Origin: Corynebacterium freiburgense | GTDB lineage: Bacteria; Actinomycetota; Actinomycetes; Mycobacteriales; Mycobacteriaceae | DNA length: 64,000 nt | Direction: 5' to 3' | Assembly (NCBI RefSeq): GCF_030408815.1 | Contig: NZ_CP047355.1 | Location: forward strand, 1,860,001 to 1,924,000 | Shown: positions 18,084 to 27,472 of the stretch, one piece after another | How the letters are laid out: each line of letters opens with the position of its first letter | How positions within the stretch are numbered: the first letter of the stretch is position 1 | Notes under the pieces: generated by a model | Database searches by the model: none | What the model was told of the DNA's origin: nothing | The model's input: the letters and a program-made list of their open reading frames with translations, nothing else | Made by a program: the position numbers and the translations under genes

Positions 18084-19160
18084 ATGGCTTTACCTGACTC
18101 TCCCCCGGCAATTCCAGTAACCGTACTCAGCGGCTTTCTTGGCAGTGGCAAAACAACACTGTTAAACCACCTATTGAACAATCGCGAACACCGCAAACTT
18201 GCGGTGATTGTCAATGACTTTTCTGAGGTAAATATTGACGCTGCCCTTATTGCCAATGAAGGACATCTCACACGTGGAGAAGATCGTTTTATCGAACTTT
18301 CAAACGGATGTATTTGCTGCACCCTACGAGAGGATCTCATTGAAAGTGTCGCCGAATTAGCCAAAAGCAAGCACTATGACCAGATCGTTATCGAGTCAAC
18401 AGGGATTTCCGAACCACTCCCAGTAGCGGCCACATTCGAGTGGGAATTTGAAGATGGTTTCAGGCTTTCCGATCTGGCCAAGATTGACACCATGGTTACA
18501 TTGGTAGATGCTTCCACATTTATACCGATGCTTCGCAGTGGACAGTCTTTAGCGGAGGCGGACCGTCAAGCCACCGAAGATGATGAGCGAACAGTATCCG
18601 AATTACTGGTCGATCAAGTGGAATTCGCCGATCTTATTCTGATTACAAAAACCGACCTAACTCAGGATAGTGGGCAACAGGTCATTCAAGCCGTTCGAGC
18701 GATGAACCCACACGCCGAAATCAAGGTTGTTACCCATGGGAACATCGCAATCAGCGAAGTTCTAGACGCGAAATTGTACGACCCTAATGCAGAAGACCAG
18801 GCTCTATTCGCTCAAGAGCTTGCAACTCCGCATGATCCAGAAACAGAAGAGTACGGTATCTCATCTGTTGTATTCCGCTCTGATCGGCCATTCCAAAAAG
18901 ATCGTCTTATACAGGCATTACGCGCTAGTAAAGGACTAGTTCGATCAAAAGGCTACTGTTGGCTTGATACAAATCTGAAATTGGTTTTTTCATGGCAGCA
19001 AGCCGGACCAAACCTACAGATTCAACCCGCCGGCTATTGGGGTAAAGCACAACCCCATAGTGAGGTTGTACTCATTGGTATTCACCTCAATGCCGACGAG
19101 CTTCTGCGTTCTTTTGAATACGCTGTGGTCACGGATGCTGAGGCAGCGGCATTAATCTAA
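18084..19160 (+). CDS. CobW/COG0523 family GTPase (probable zinc metallochaperone)
   Basis: 358 residues. The P-loop reads GFLGSGKTTLLNHLL, the metal-binding CxCC motif is in NGCICCTLREDL, and the guanine specificity motif is ITKTD. A CobW C-terminal domain follows (after about residue 250: ISSVVFRSDRPFQKDRLIQA). COG0523 GTPases deliver metal, most often zinc, to client proteins under limitation. The Zur-like operator directly before the start argues for zinc rather than cobalt or nickel. It is monocistronic here, between two minus-strand genes. Confidence 0.93.
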   Translation: MALPDSPPAIPVTVLSGFLGSGKTTLLNHLLNNREHRKLAVIVNDFSEVNIDAALIANEGHLTRGEDRFIELSNGCICCTLREDLIESVAELAKSKHYDQIVIESTGISEPLPVAATFEWEFEDGFRLSDLAKIDTMVTLVDASTFIPMLRSGQSLAEADRQATEDDERTVSELLVDQVEFADLILITKTDLTQDSGQQVIQAVRAMNPHAEIKVVTHGNIAISEVLDAKLYDPNAEDQALFAQELATPHDPETEEYGISSVVFRSDRPFQKDRLIQALRASKGLVRSKGYCWLDTNLKLVFSWQQAGPNLQIQPAGYWGKAQPHSEVVLIGIHLNADELLRSFEYAVVTDAEAAALI

Positions 19161-19215
19161 TGCACCTATATAGTGCACTCGGCGACCAAACAACCAGCCG
19201 TTTAGAATCCGTGGT

Positions 19216-21573
19216 TTATTTACCAAATCCAGCTTTACGGAGCGCATCTGCCATGGAACCACCAGTCTCATTGCGGGATTGGCGAGATTGACTACGCTGG
19301 TTATTTCGCTGGCTAGAGTTTTCGCGTCGAGCATTGCCACGCCCACCACCGTTACGCCCATTGTTTCCACGTCCACTATGTCCACGTCCATTCGTATGGC
19401 GGGTGTCAGTAGTGCGATCGTCATTGAGGCGTAAAGAAAGGCTAATACGTTGGCGTGCTTCGTCGACTTCTAGGACTTTTACTTTGACCACTTGCCCAGA
19501 GCGTACTACGGAGTGGGGGTTATCAATATAGCGGTCCGCCATTGCAGATACGTGAACCAGGCCGTCTTGGTGTACACCGATATCTACAAACGCCCCAAAG
19601 GCGGCAACATTGGTAACGGTTCCTTCAAGGATCATTCCAGGTTTAACATCGGAGACTTTTTCTATGCCTTCTTGGAATGTGGCAGTTTTAAATTCTGGGC
19701 GAGGGTCACGTCCAGGCTTGTCTAATTCGGAGATAATATCGGTAATCGTGGGAATGCCGAAGGTAGCATCCGCAAAGTCTTTCGGTTTTAGGCCGCTCAA
19801 AATTCGGGTATTGCCTATGAGTTCGGCAACGCTGAGTCCGGTTGTTTGAGCAATTCTACGGACGATTGCATAGGCCTCGGGATGTACCGCAGAAGCATCT
19901 AGAGGATCCTTACCATTGGTAATACGGAGAAAGCCAGCGCATTGTTGGAAAGCTTTTGGCCCTAATCGGGCTACTTTTTTCAGTTCGGTGCGGGAGGTAA
20001 AAGCACCGTGTTCGTCACGATAGGCGACAATGTTTTCGGCGATAGTGCTGGATACTCCTGCGACTCGGGTAAGTAGTGGCACTGATGCGGAATTAAGGTC
20101 AACGCCTACTGCATTTACTGCGTCTTCGACTACACCGTCGAGCGTGCGGGCGAGTGCACTTTGGTTAACGTCGTGCTGATATTGGCCAACACCAATAGAT
20201 TTTGGATCGATTTTCACGAGCTCAGCCAAGGGGTCTTGGAGCCTGCGGGCAATAGAAACCGCACCCCGCAAGGAGACGTCCATAGTTGGGAATTCCGCCG
20301 CAGCTACAGAGGATGCCGAGTATACGGATGCCCCAGATTCAGAGACCACAACGGGCGTTGGTCGCCTACCTCCAGCTTTAGCAATAAGGTTTGCTACTTC
20401 ATTGGCAAGTTTTTCGGTTTCGCGGGAGGCTGTGCCATTACCTATAGCAATAAGGTCTACATGGTGAGTTGCGCAACTTGAGGCTAGTTGGTTTACCGCA
20501 TCGGACCAGCGGTTTTGCGGTTGGTGCGGGTAGACGATTAGGGTGTCTAGAACTTTACCGGTGGGGTCCACTACGGCGCATTTCACACCATTGCGGTAAC
20601 CAGGGTCAAGTCCAAGTGTTGCCCTTTGTCCAGCGGGGGCAGCAAGTAAAACGTCCCGAAGGTTGGTGGCAAATACTTCTAGTGCGCCAGCTTCGGCTTT
20701 TTCTTTTAATCGGGTTCGCACATCCAGGCCTGAGGAAACATAAAGTTTTGTGCGCCAGCCCCAGCGCACGGCGTCGGCAAGCCAAGGTGAGGCGCTGGTG
20801 TCTAGGTTGTGGGCTTCGGCGATCATATGCTCGTAGGTAGCATCGTCGCCAGCGTCGAGAGTGAGGTGCAGGATGCCTTCATTTTCGCCGCGGAATAGTG
20901 CCAGGATGCGGTGTGATGGGAGGGTTTCAAATGGCTCAGCAAATTCGAAATAATCTTTGAATTTTGCACCGTCTACCTCACGGCCTTCGACAACGCTTGC
21001 GGTAAGCGAACCGGTGGTAAACATGCGTTCACGAACCTGGCCAACAAGGTCGGCGTTTGTGGCAAAACGGTCGATAAGGATTGCGCGTGCCCCCTCAAGC
21101 ACAGCTTTGGTGTCTGCGAACCCCTCCGTAATATAATCCGCTGCTGCCGAGGTAGGGTCGGTGGCGGGGGCGTCGATAAGCGTTTCTAGGAGCGGCTCAA
21201 TGCCAGCCTCGCGGGCAATATCCGCTTTGGTACGGCGTCGCTTTTTAAATGGTAGGTAAAGGTCTTCAAGGCGGGCCTTGGTTTCACACTGGGTAATTTG
21301 GGAGCGTAATTCTTCGGTCAGTTTGCCCTGCTCTTCAATTGCCGCAAGCACAGCAGTTTTACGTTCTTCCAGCTCTCGCAAATAGGTAAGACGTTCGTCG
21401 AGCTGACGGAGTTGCGAATCATCGAGCCCGCCGGTGACTTCTTTTCGGTAACGTGCAATAAATGGCACGGTATTGCCCTCATCAAGTAATGCCACGGTGG
21501 CCGTGACCTGCGCCTCGGAAACACCGAGTTCGCGAGCAAGCGTGGAAATAATCATTCCGCCGATTCTAGCCAC
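19216..21573 (-). CDS. tex: Tex family RNA-binding transcription accessory protein
   Basis: 785 residues. Order of domains: N-terminal Tex helical region, YqgF/RNase H-like domain (LGLDPGYRNGVKCAVVD, near 320), helix-hairpin-helix segments, and a C-terminal S1 domain (PGMILEGTVTNVAAFGAFVD, near 640). After the S1 domain is an unusual 60-residue tail rich in Arg, Gly, Asn and Ser, a likely disordered nucleic-acid-binding extension. Tex proteins act in transcription and rRNA-related processes, but the exact role is unresolved. Start: GTG at 21573 (AGG upstream) or ATG at 21555; the choice is open. Confidence 0.94.
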   Translation of the reverse strand: MARIGGMIISTLARELGVSEAQVTATVALLDEGNTVPFIARYRKEVTGGLDDSQLRQLDERLTYLRELEERKTAVLAAIEEQGKLTEELRSQITQCETKARLEDLYLPFKKRRRTKADIAREAGIEPLLETLIDAPATDPTSAAADYITEGFADTKAVLEGARAILIDRFATNADLVGQVRERMFTTGSLTASVVEGREVDGAKFKDYFEFAEPFETLPSHRILALFRGENEGILHLTLDAGDDATYEHMIAEAHNLDTSASPWLADAVRWGWRTKLYVSSGLDVRTRLKEKAEAGALEVFATNLRDVLLAAPAGQRATLGLDPGYRNGVKCAVVDPTGKVLDTLIVYPHQPQNRWSDAVNQLASSCATHHVDLIAIGNGTASRETEKLANEVANLIAKAGGRRPTPVVVSESGASVYSASSVAAAEFPTMDVSLRGAVSIARRLQDPLAELVKIDPKSIGVGQYQHDVNQSALARTLDGVVEDAVNAVGVDLNSASVPLLTRVAGVSSTIAENIVAYRDEHGAFTSRTELKKVARLGPKAFQQCAGFLRITNGKDPLDASAVHPEAYAIVRRIAQTTGLSVAELIGNTRILSGLKPKDFADATFGIPTITDIISELDKPGRDPRPEFKTATFQEGIEKVSDVKPGMILEGTVTNVAAFGAFVDIGVHQDGLVHVSAMADRYIDNPHSVVRSGQVVKVKVLEVDEARQRISLSLRLNDDRTTDTRHTNGRGHSGRGNNGRNGGGRGNARRENSSQRNNQRSQSRQSRNETGGSMADALRKAGFGK

Positions 21574-21704
21574 CTTTTGCCTATCGACGCCCCACCCACG
21601 CCCAGCGCCACACCAATACCGCCGCCATACACCAATAACCCATTCGACCAGGGATTCTATTACTTTCGAGTCCGGTTTCCACCCTTGACGGAATATAACT
21701 CAGT

Positions 21705-21730
21705 AGTGCTACCATATGGCTCGTAGCACT
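21705..21730. promoter_or_regulatory. Perfect 8-bp inverted repeat, possible operator
   Basis: AGTGCTAC at 21705-21712 and GTAGCACT at 21723-21730 are exact reverse complements with a 10-base spacer. They lie just downstream of TTGACG (21685-21690), and TACCAT (21710-21715) could be the -10 element, so the repeat would overlap a promoter for the plus-strand membrane gene at 21827. No matching regulator is known to me. Confidence 0.4.
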
Positions 21731-21826
21731 CGCAATTCCCCATTAGCTCTGTCTGGGCAGGTTTTATGCGCATATTGCATGGCATCCAAGGTTGACTCAA
21801 GACCACCCTAAGCAAATGCTCATACC

Positions 21827-22291
21827 TTGCCCAGTAATCCGCTATGGTTCCTTACGCCCAGAACACAAGAAAGGCTGGCGCAGACTTCAGTGACCCAATC
21901 CACCCGGCAAACCGTCATTTTTGGCAACTACATCACCTGGGCGCTCGCCGGCGCCCCAATGGCATATTTTGCCACTATGTTCCTGCGCAATGTAGACACC
22001 AATGGAGGGCTCGCAGACTGGATCTACAACACGATTTTTAGTGGTGGTCCCGGAATCATTACCACATGGGTACTCATTATTTTCTATACACTTACGCCCA
22101 TTACCGCATCCTGGTGCATTGTCACTGGGTTTAAGATTCGCCGGGCAATTTTGGGTAGCTCGCACACCCAACCAATCTTTTGGATGTCCTTTACTCTGAC
22201 CTTTATGTTGCTCTTCCTATGGCTTTGCACCCTAGGATTCGGCCCATTTTTCTTGTTTAACACCTATCTTTCGGCAGGAAGTTTGCTCTAA
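21827..22291 (+). CDS. Uncharacterised membrane protein
   Basis: 154 residues with about four hydrophobic segments (approximately 28-50, 72-102, 114-136 and the C-terminal end), a soluble N-terminal head of 25 residues and few charges. I do not recognise the family. The start is a TTG with no clear ribosome binding site, so the N-terminus is tentative. A strong terminator follows 38 bases after the stop, and a promoter-like element with an inverted repeat lies about 110 bases upstream; together they suggest a single-gene unit. Confidence 0.65.
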   Translation: MPSNPLWFLTPRTQERLAQTSVTQSTRQTVIFGNYITWALAGAPMAYFATMFLRNVDTNGGLADWIYNTIFSGGPGIITTWVLIIFYTLTPITASWCIVTGFKIRRAILGSSHTQPIFWMSFTLTFMLLFLWLCTLGFGPFFLFNTYLSAGSLL

Positions 22292-22329
22292 TCACCACTA
22301 CCCCCTGTAGAGGTGACCCCAGTTTCACC

Positions 22330-22362
22330 GGCGCTCCAGGCAATGGAGCGCCTTTCTTTTTC
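22330..22362 (+). terminator. Intrinsic terminator
   Basis: GGCGCTCC, a 7-base loop, GGAGCGCC and then TTTCTTTTTC. It ends the plus-strand membrane gene at 21827-22291. Confidence 0.93.
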
Positions 22363-22558
22363 CTGTTTTACTGCCGCAATATCGCGAAAGAAAACGTCTC
22401 ACAAAAGGAAGCTCATTGATCGTTACCAAGCGGTGACTAAACTGCTACATTTGTGTAGCTTTTGCCGAAAGTTTGCCATATGCTTTCAAATTTTTTAAAG
22501 AAACAACGGTGGTTTGCTGCTACGCTAGAACAGGACTAAAACCTTGCAAACCAAACCC

Positions 22559-22711
22559 ATGACCACCACGCAACACTACCTGATAGCTGCAGGTCAACAA
22601 GGTTTTGCGCTACTTATTTATATTGTAGTGGCAGGTTTTTATGTCTTTATTGTCACGTTTTTCATATTGATGTTTTGCCTCACGGAAAGCATAAATATGA
22701 CAAAACAGTAA
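22559..22711 (+). CDS. Candidate 50-residue single-span membrane peptide
   Basis: The open frame starts MTTTQHYLIAAGQQG and has one long hydrophobic stretch (about 15-42) and a short polar tail ending in TKQ. It lies in the 500-base gap between the terminator at 22330-22362 and the first of two paralogous exported-protein genes, 77 bases upstream of the latter. No good Shine-Dalgarno sequence is seen. The composition is that of a real membrane helix, but a chance frame in AT-rich DNA is quite possible. Confidence 0.35.
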   Translation: MTTTQHYLIAAGQQGFALLIYIVVAGFYVFIVTFFILMFCLTESINMTKQ

Positions 22712-22788
22712 ATTCGAAAACCTCGAAATTACGCCGCTTGTTTATTTCATTCCCAAGCACGTAAAACTGCTATACGGAGCCCACCATA

Positions 22789-24219
22789 ATGCTTGATTTA
22801 AAGAACGCCAATGACTCGATCGCAATATATATTGCAAAAATTTTGTTTGCAGTACTGATTTTATTGGCATTCTTTACTACTTATATTCTGCTTGCCCAAC
22901 GAGATACTCAAACATTCGATGGCGGAGCTCGCCAACTTCGAGCTACACCGAATAGCACCAGTTACTTTTTAGCCAATGAATACCAAGCTGGCGCCAAACC
23001 GTTTGAGCTTAATGCTGATGGGGGAAATTTCCTCGGCTCTGATCGGAATGCCTCAATTATTGCGGTGAATATGCGTTACCAAGAAGACGGCACCACCGAA
23101 ACGAAAGATCTCTTGCAGATTTTTGATCGGGTCACTCACGAAAAGCGAAATGAAGTTGCGGCATCGGGATGCTCGAATGTCTCACCCAATAATATTGTCT
23201 ATTGCTTTGACCGTGAAGATACAAAGATTCGCGGCTATAACGTCCTTAGTGGAAAAGTGGTTGCAGAGTTCGAGGCCTCAAAACCACAGACAAAAACACG
23301 GCTACTTGGTGCACAAGAAGATACCGATATTCTCCAGGTTATTGCTACCGATGGTGATCAGGATGAAATATCTTCCAATAAACTCGCAGCTGTTACCGGC
23401 AATGAAGTCCGCTGGACTAAGCAGCTCAATGCCGAAGAAAACTGTAATGTTATTAACCGTGGGCGCACAATTATCTGCCGCAAACCTCACAGCGGGAGCC
23501 ATGAAACCACACATATTCGCACCCTAAAATCCTCTGATGGCGACCAAATAGCTAGCCGAGAAACGGCCGCAGAAATCGCCCTTACCAACGATGGTTGGAT
23601 GGAAAAATCCTCCGACTATGAAACCAGCCAAATCCCCACGACTGCAGCCCTAACTTCACACGTATCAGTAAATAAAGCAGATGCTAAACCGCTGCCCGAG
23701 CCGAATAAAATCTTTGGCATCGATGCCAAAGAAAAAGGAACCTCACGAAATTGGGGAGGCAATACCTTCTACCCCAGTGAATCTAGCGATAAAGCTGGCA
23801 ATACCGAGGCATTAGCCTACCCATCGCATGTAATCGAGGGACTCAAGCTTAATGCTGGTGGCATTGTAAGCGCAGATGGGGAAATCAATCTGATTCGGGT
23901 CCCTTCACTCAACCCCAGCGATTTAAGCTACGCGCATATTAGCAGCCCAGAAGTGGTGTTTAGTATTTCGGCAGCAGATCAGATCATGACGGCTAGTAAA
24001 AATGGCGCACTGGTCTTATTAAAGCTCGACAACTCGGCAAATAAAAACAATGACGTCTACACACTCTATGACACCCAAGTGGGGGCAAGCGTCTTGGATA
24101 TTGAAGATGCCGGAGACGATGAAATTGACGTGATCAACGGCTTTCTTGCGGTAACGAAAAATACAAAAGCGACCGGTGGATTTGAAAAACTTGTAGTTTA
24201 CCTACCAGAAGGTAAATAA
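22789..24219 (+). CDS. Membrane-anchored exported protein, tandem paralogue 1
   Basis: 476 residues. A single membrane segment at about 12-36 is followed by a large, mostly beta-type extracytoplasmic domain. Four cysteines form two pairs with equal spacing: 128 and 139 (SGCSNVSPNNIVYC), 219 and 230 (NCNVINRGRTIIC), so two disulfides are likely. It is clearly homologous to the gene at 24349: both carry an N-rich NSxSxFLxxEY block, FLGSD, the two cysteine blocks and an ALxYPxH block near the end. Repeated short strands suggest a beta-propeller-like fold, but this is only an impression. I know of no function. A GGAG lies 11 bases before the ATG. Confidence 0.85.
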   Translation: MLDLKNANDSIAIYIAKILFAVLILLAFFTTYILLAQRDTQTFDGGARQLRATPNSTSYFLANEYQAGAKPFELNADGGNFLGSDRNASIIAVNMRYQEDGTTETKDLLQIFDRVTHEKRNEVAASGCSNVSPNNIVYCFDREDTKIRGYNVLSGKVVAEFEASKPQTKTRLLGAQEDTDILQVIATDGDQDEISSNKLAAVTGNEVRWTKQLNAEENCNVINRGRTIICRKPHSGSHETTHIRTLKSSDGDQIASRETAAEIALTNDGWMEKSSDYETSQIPTTAALTSHVSVNKADAKPLPEPNKIFGIDAKEKGTSRNWGGNTFYPSESSDKAGNTEALAYPSHVIEGLKLNAGGIVSADGEINLIRVPSLNPSDLSYAHISSPEVVFSISAADQIMTASKNGALVLLKLDNSANKNNDVYTLYDTQVGASVLDIEDAGDDEIDVINGFLAVTKNTKATGGFEKLVVYLPEGK

Positions 24220-24348
24220 TCCTTAGAGGCAAGATTATCCAATCTTCTACTTTATCTGTACGGGACACAGCTTTCCTGCCGGATTCACACCAGACTGGCC
24301 TTCGACCAGGTACCTAACGATTTCGTTCACCCCATAGAGAGACTTAGC

Positions 24349-25695
24349 GTGCGTCTTTTCAAAAATTTGAATGCAGATAGTGTAATTTACGGCATTAAAA
24401 TCTTTCTGGGCATTTTGGCTGTTTTGTGTTTTATTGCCGCTTATCAATCGATGCAAATACGCCACGTAGAAAAATATAGGAATAGCACACTGTTTAGCCA
24501 AGCACGGGCAGTACCAAATAGCTCCAGTGCTTTTTTACTCGACGAATACAAAAATGGCGCAACCAGTATTGAAATCAAAGGTTCTCACGGCCGGTTTCTC
24601 GGCTCGGACCAAGCTAGAAGTATTTTCGCCGCAAACATTACAATTATCGACGGCGATTCCGGTCAACCACGCACAAAGCTTAAGGTTTTTGATGCCCGAT
24701 CCCAAACCCCAAGACATGAGGCCAATGTTTCTGGGTGCTCTAATATCTCTAAAAATAATCTCCTGTACTGCCAAAATGAGCATGGGACACATGTGACCGG
24801 AATTCACGCACTTACCGGTAAAAATATGGTCTCATTCCCCACTCCAAATCCGGACGCCCAGTTATTCTTACTTGGCACCCGCCGACATAGTGATATTATT
24901 GTCGCCCGAAACACTGAGACAGGGTTTTCTGCAATAAATACACTGTATTCGGTAAGCGGCAACCAAATGCGATGGTCAAAACAACTCAATGGGCACGAGA
25001 CCTGCAATGTAATAAACAATAACCGTACTATTCTTTGCCAAAAACCCATTGGTGGCTCTCCAGACGCCACTCAAGTAACGGCACTTAATGCCGCAAACGG
25101 TGACGAGATAACCACCTATACATCAACAGGAAAAATCACACCGGCTGCCGATGGTTGGATTGAACATCCCGAAAAAGCAGGCAGTGAAGACTTTAAAATT
25201 TTTACATTCCATGGGCACACCCACGGCAGCAGTAAGCAATCCCCCGATAACGCTTTTTTCCCGTTAAACGCCGACCATCAGCTAGGCAATGCCGAGGCTC
25301 TTGTATATCCTGGCCATAGTCTTACCGGATTAGAATCCACAGACTCTGGAATTATTAATGTGAATGGAAACCTTGTCTATCGGACCGAGACTGAACAAGG
25401 CGACAACACTCGTATTATTGCACTCGATGATCCAACACAAACTGTCACACTAAACAACAAAAAACTTATTACCACCAGCAGAACCGGAAATCTCATTTTA
25501 CTGCACTCTAAGGCTGCCGAGCAGGATGCCAATATTACGTACGAAGTTTTTGATATTAGTGCGCAAACCGCAGTGTTTACACTCGAACAGCAGAAAGACA
25601 ATGCAATAAGCGTTGTGGACGGACTATTTGCAATTACTGAAAATCATGCAGACCATACTGGAGAAGGACGTTTACAGATCTTTCTTCCGAAATAG
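24349..25695 (+). CDS. Membrane-anchored exported protein, tandem paralogue 2
   Basis: 448 residues, GTG start after AGAGAGAC. It has the same architecture as its neighbour: membrane segment at about 12-34, then an exported domain with Cys130/Cys141 (SGCSNISKNNLLYC) and Cys219/Cys230 (TCNVINNNRTILC). The last two cysteines fall at the same residue numbers in both proteins, showing little insertion or deletion in the first half. The C-terminal half is more diverged. The 129-base gap between them has no evident terminator, so they may be co-transcribed. The converging gene at 25710 is only 14 bases away. Confidence 0.85.
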   Translation: MRLFKNLNADSVIYGIKIFLGILAVLCFIAAYQSMQIRHVEKYRNSTLFSQARAVPNSSSAFLLDEYKNGATSIEIKGSHGRFLGSDQARSIFAANITIIDGDSGQPRTKLKVFDARSQTPRHEANVSGCSNISKNNLLYCQNEHGTHVTGIHALTGKNMVSFPTPNPDAQLFLLGTRRHSDIIVARNTETGFSAINTLYSVSGNQMRWSKQLNGHETCNVINNNRTILCQKPIGGSPDATQVTALNAANGDEITTYTSTGKITPAADGWIEHPEKAGSEDFKIFTFHGHTHGSSKQSPDNAFFPLNADHQLGNAEALVYPGHSLTGLESTDSGIINVNGNLVYRTETEQGDNTRIIALDDPTQTVTLNNKKLITTSRTGNLILLHSKAAEQDANITYEVFDISAQTAVFTLEQQKDNAISVVDGLFAITENHADHTGEGRLQIFLPK

Positions 25696-25709
25696 TACGG
25701 TGCAGTGAG

Positions 25710-26045
25710 TTATTCCACGGTCATTGTTGTGCCGTACCAATAAGTGTGTTTGGGAAAGCGCGCAACCACTGCCTGAGTTACTTCCGTATCCGCTAGATTA
25801 GTTTCGCCACTAAGTTCAACAAGGTGGAGGACTTCGGAAACCGGCTGCCTGGCTTCTTGCTGCTGAAATTGGGTCACGAGCATATTGTCTGGTTCACAAG
25901 CAAGGTCAATTGCACGCACACGTAGCTCCTGCTGTGCTAATACTCCGGAGAGTTTCACTTGCTCAACCTCGTTCGGGGTAAGTAGCACTTGGATTCGGGA
26001 TTTTACTTTTCTAAAGTTTGATTCACCCGAAGCTGATTCACTCAT
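25710..26045 (-). CDS. Conserved-type small protein coupled to trmD, function unknown
   Basis: 111 residues, soluble, no membrane segment, no cysteine motif beyond one Cys. It starts MSESASGESNFRKVKSRIQV, continues with a Gln/Glu-rich middle and ends KHTYWYGTTMTVE. Its ATG overlaps the trmD stop as ATGA, so it is translated with trmD. I do not recognise a family. The position as last gene of rimM-trmD suggests a role linked to translation or simply read-through co-expression. Confidence 0.75.
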   Translation of the reverse strand: MSESASGESNFRKVKSRIQVLLTPNEVEQVKLSGVLAQQELRVRAIDLACEPDNMLVTQFQQQEARQPVSEVLHLVELSGETNLADTEVTQAVVARFPKHTYWYGTTMTVE

Positions 26046-26887
26046 TGACTCTCCAATGTTTGTTCGTCTAGTTCGCTGAGTTTACCCGCAGCCCGCAATT
26101 GTTCAATCAGCTCAGGGCGGCGTTGCAAGGTACGCAATAATGATTGGTCTCTACGCCAGCGATCAATCTTGCCATGGTTACCAGATAGCAATACGGCAGG
26201 TACTTCAAGCCCGCGCCATTGCTGGGGCTTGGTATAGCTTGGCCCTTCAAGTAAGCCATCCGAAAAGCTATCTTCTTGGTGGCTTCGGGTATTGCCTAAA
26301 ACTCCAGGGATAAGGCGAACAATTGCCTCAGCTATTACTAGAACTGCTACTTCCCCACCAATTAAGACATAGTCACCAATGGAAACTTCTTCGACTCGAT
26401 ACTTTTCGGCGGCATTTTCTATTACCCGCTGGTCAATACCTTCATACCTTCCGCAAGCAAAGACGATGTGTTGTTCGGCAGACCATGCTTGAGCCATTGC
26501 TTGAGTAAACGGCTGGCCTGCGGGTGTGGGCACTATCAGCAGTGGCTTTTCAGATTCCGTAATTGGACCATATCGGTGAGGAAGTGCACCAGTTCGATCA
26601 TCATGGCGAATATTATTCAGGTGCGGGAGGGCAGAATCTAATGGGGTAACATCCATGGTGCCGCCCGCGACGTCGTCAAGTGCTGGGCCCCAAACCGTGG
26701 GTTTCATAACCATGCCAGGACCGCCGCCATAGGGCGTATCATCAACAGATTTGTGCACGTCAACAGCCCAATTGCGCAAGTCGTGGACAGCTACCTCCAA
26801 AATTCCTTTTTCAATCGCTTTGCCTAAAAGTGCATGCCGCAGCGGCTCTAAATAGTCCGGGAAAATCGTAATAACATCAAGGCGCAT
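26042..26887 (-). CDS. trmD: tRNA (guanine-N1)-methyltransferase
   Basis: 281 residues from the ATG at 26887, giving the family start MRLDVITIFPDYLEPL. Methylates G37 of tRNAs to prevent frameshifting. The trefoil-knot SAM site is seen as IVFACGRYEGIDQRVIE and EVSIGDYVLIGGEVAVLVIA; YGGGPGMVMKP is the N-terminal conserved block. The ATG shares one base with the rimM stop (TAATG). Confidence 0.97.
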   Translation of the reverse strand: MRLDVITIFPDYLEPLRHALLGKAIEKGILEVAVHDLRNWAVDVHKSVDDTPYGGGPGMVMKPTVWGPALDDVAGGTMDVTPLDSALPHLNNIRHDDRTGALPHRYGPITESEKPLLIVPTPAGQPFTQAMAQAWSAEQHIVFACGRYEGIDQRVIENAAEKYRVEEVSIGDYVLIGGEVAVLVIAEAIVRLIPGVLGNTRSHQEDSFSDGLLEGPSYTKPQQWRGLEVPAVLLSGNHGKIDRWRRDQSLLRTLQRRPELIEQLRAAGKLSELDEQTLESQ

Positions 26888-27390
26888 TAGAGTTCTAATA
26901 ACCCTTCGGGTGGCGTGATTGTGCAAGTACCAGCTTCCAAATCCACCTCAGGAACAATAGCGTGTACAAATGGGATCAATACTTCTTTGCCCTCATGTAA
27001 TTGCACTTCCAGAATTTCCCCTGCTGGGCCATGCATTACACCGGTGACTTCGCCAATTTCTTCCCCTTGATGGATTACGCGCAAACCTTCGAGCTCATGG
27101 TCATAGAAGCCTTCTTCATCTTCTTCGTCTTCGCGGGGCGCCGCAAAAAACTTTGTGCCGCGCAGGGAATCTGCCGTATTTCGGTCCGCAATTTCTTTAA
27201 ATTTCACCAGGAGCCGCCCCTGATGGGGGCGTGCCGATTCAATAGTTACGGTGTGTTCTTTATTGCCTTGCTTTCCCGAAAGGACAGCCCCCTGCGCAAA
27301 CCGAATTTCGGGGGCGTCGGTAGCCATCTCCACCACAACTTCGCCTTTGATTCCATGTGATTTCACCACGCGTCCAATGAGCAACTCCAT
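26887..27390 (-). CDS. rimM: 16S rRNA maturation factor RimM
   Basis: 167 residues from the ATG at 27390 (start MELLIGRVVKSHGIKGEVVV). The N-terminal beta-barrel domain runs to about residue 85, the PRC-barrel domain from about 95 (EEGFYDHELEGLRVI) to the end, where VLIPFVHAIVPEVDLEAG is typical. It assists assembly of the 30S head near S19. The ribosome binding site is weak. It precedes trmD with a one-base overlap. Confidence 0.94.
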   Translation of the reverse strand: MELLIGRVVKSHGIKGEVVVEMATDAPEIRFAQGAVLSGKQGNKEHTVTIESARPHQGRLLVKFKEIADRNTADSLRGTKFFAAPREDEEDEEGFYDHELEGLRVIHQGEEIGEVTGVMHGPAGEILEVQLHEGKEVLIPFVHAIVPEVDLEAGTCTITPPEGLLEL

Positions 27391-27472
27391 GGCAACCAAG
27401 CATAGAGCACTACTCATTCATACTGAACTTTATGGTGTTTGGGAAGAACACCAGGCTCCATATCGAAAGCAA

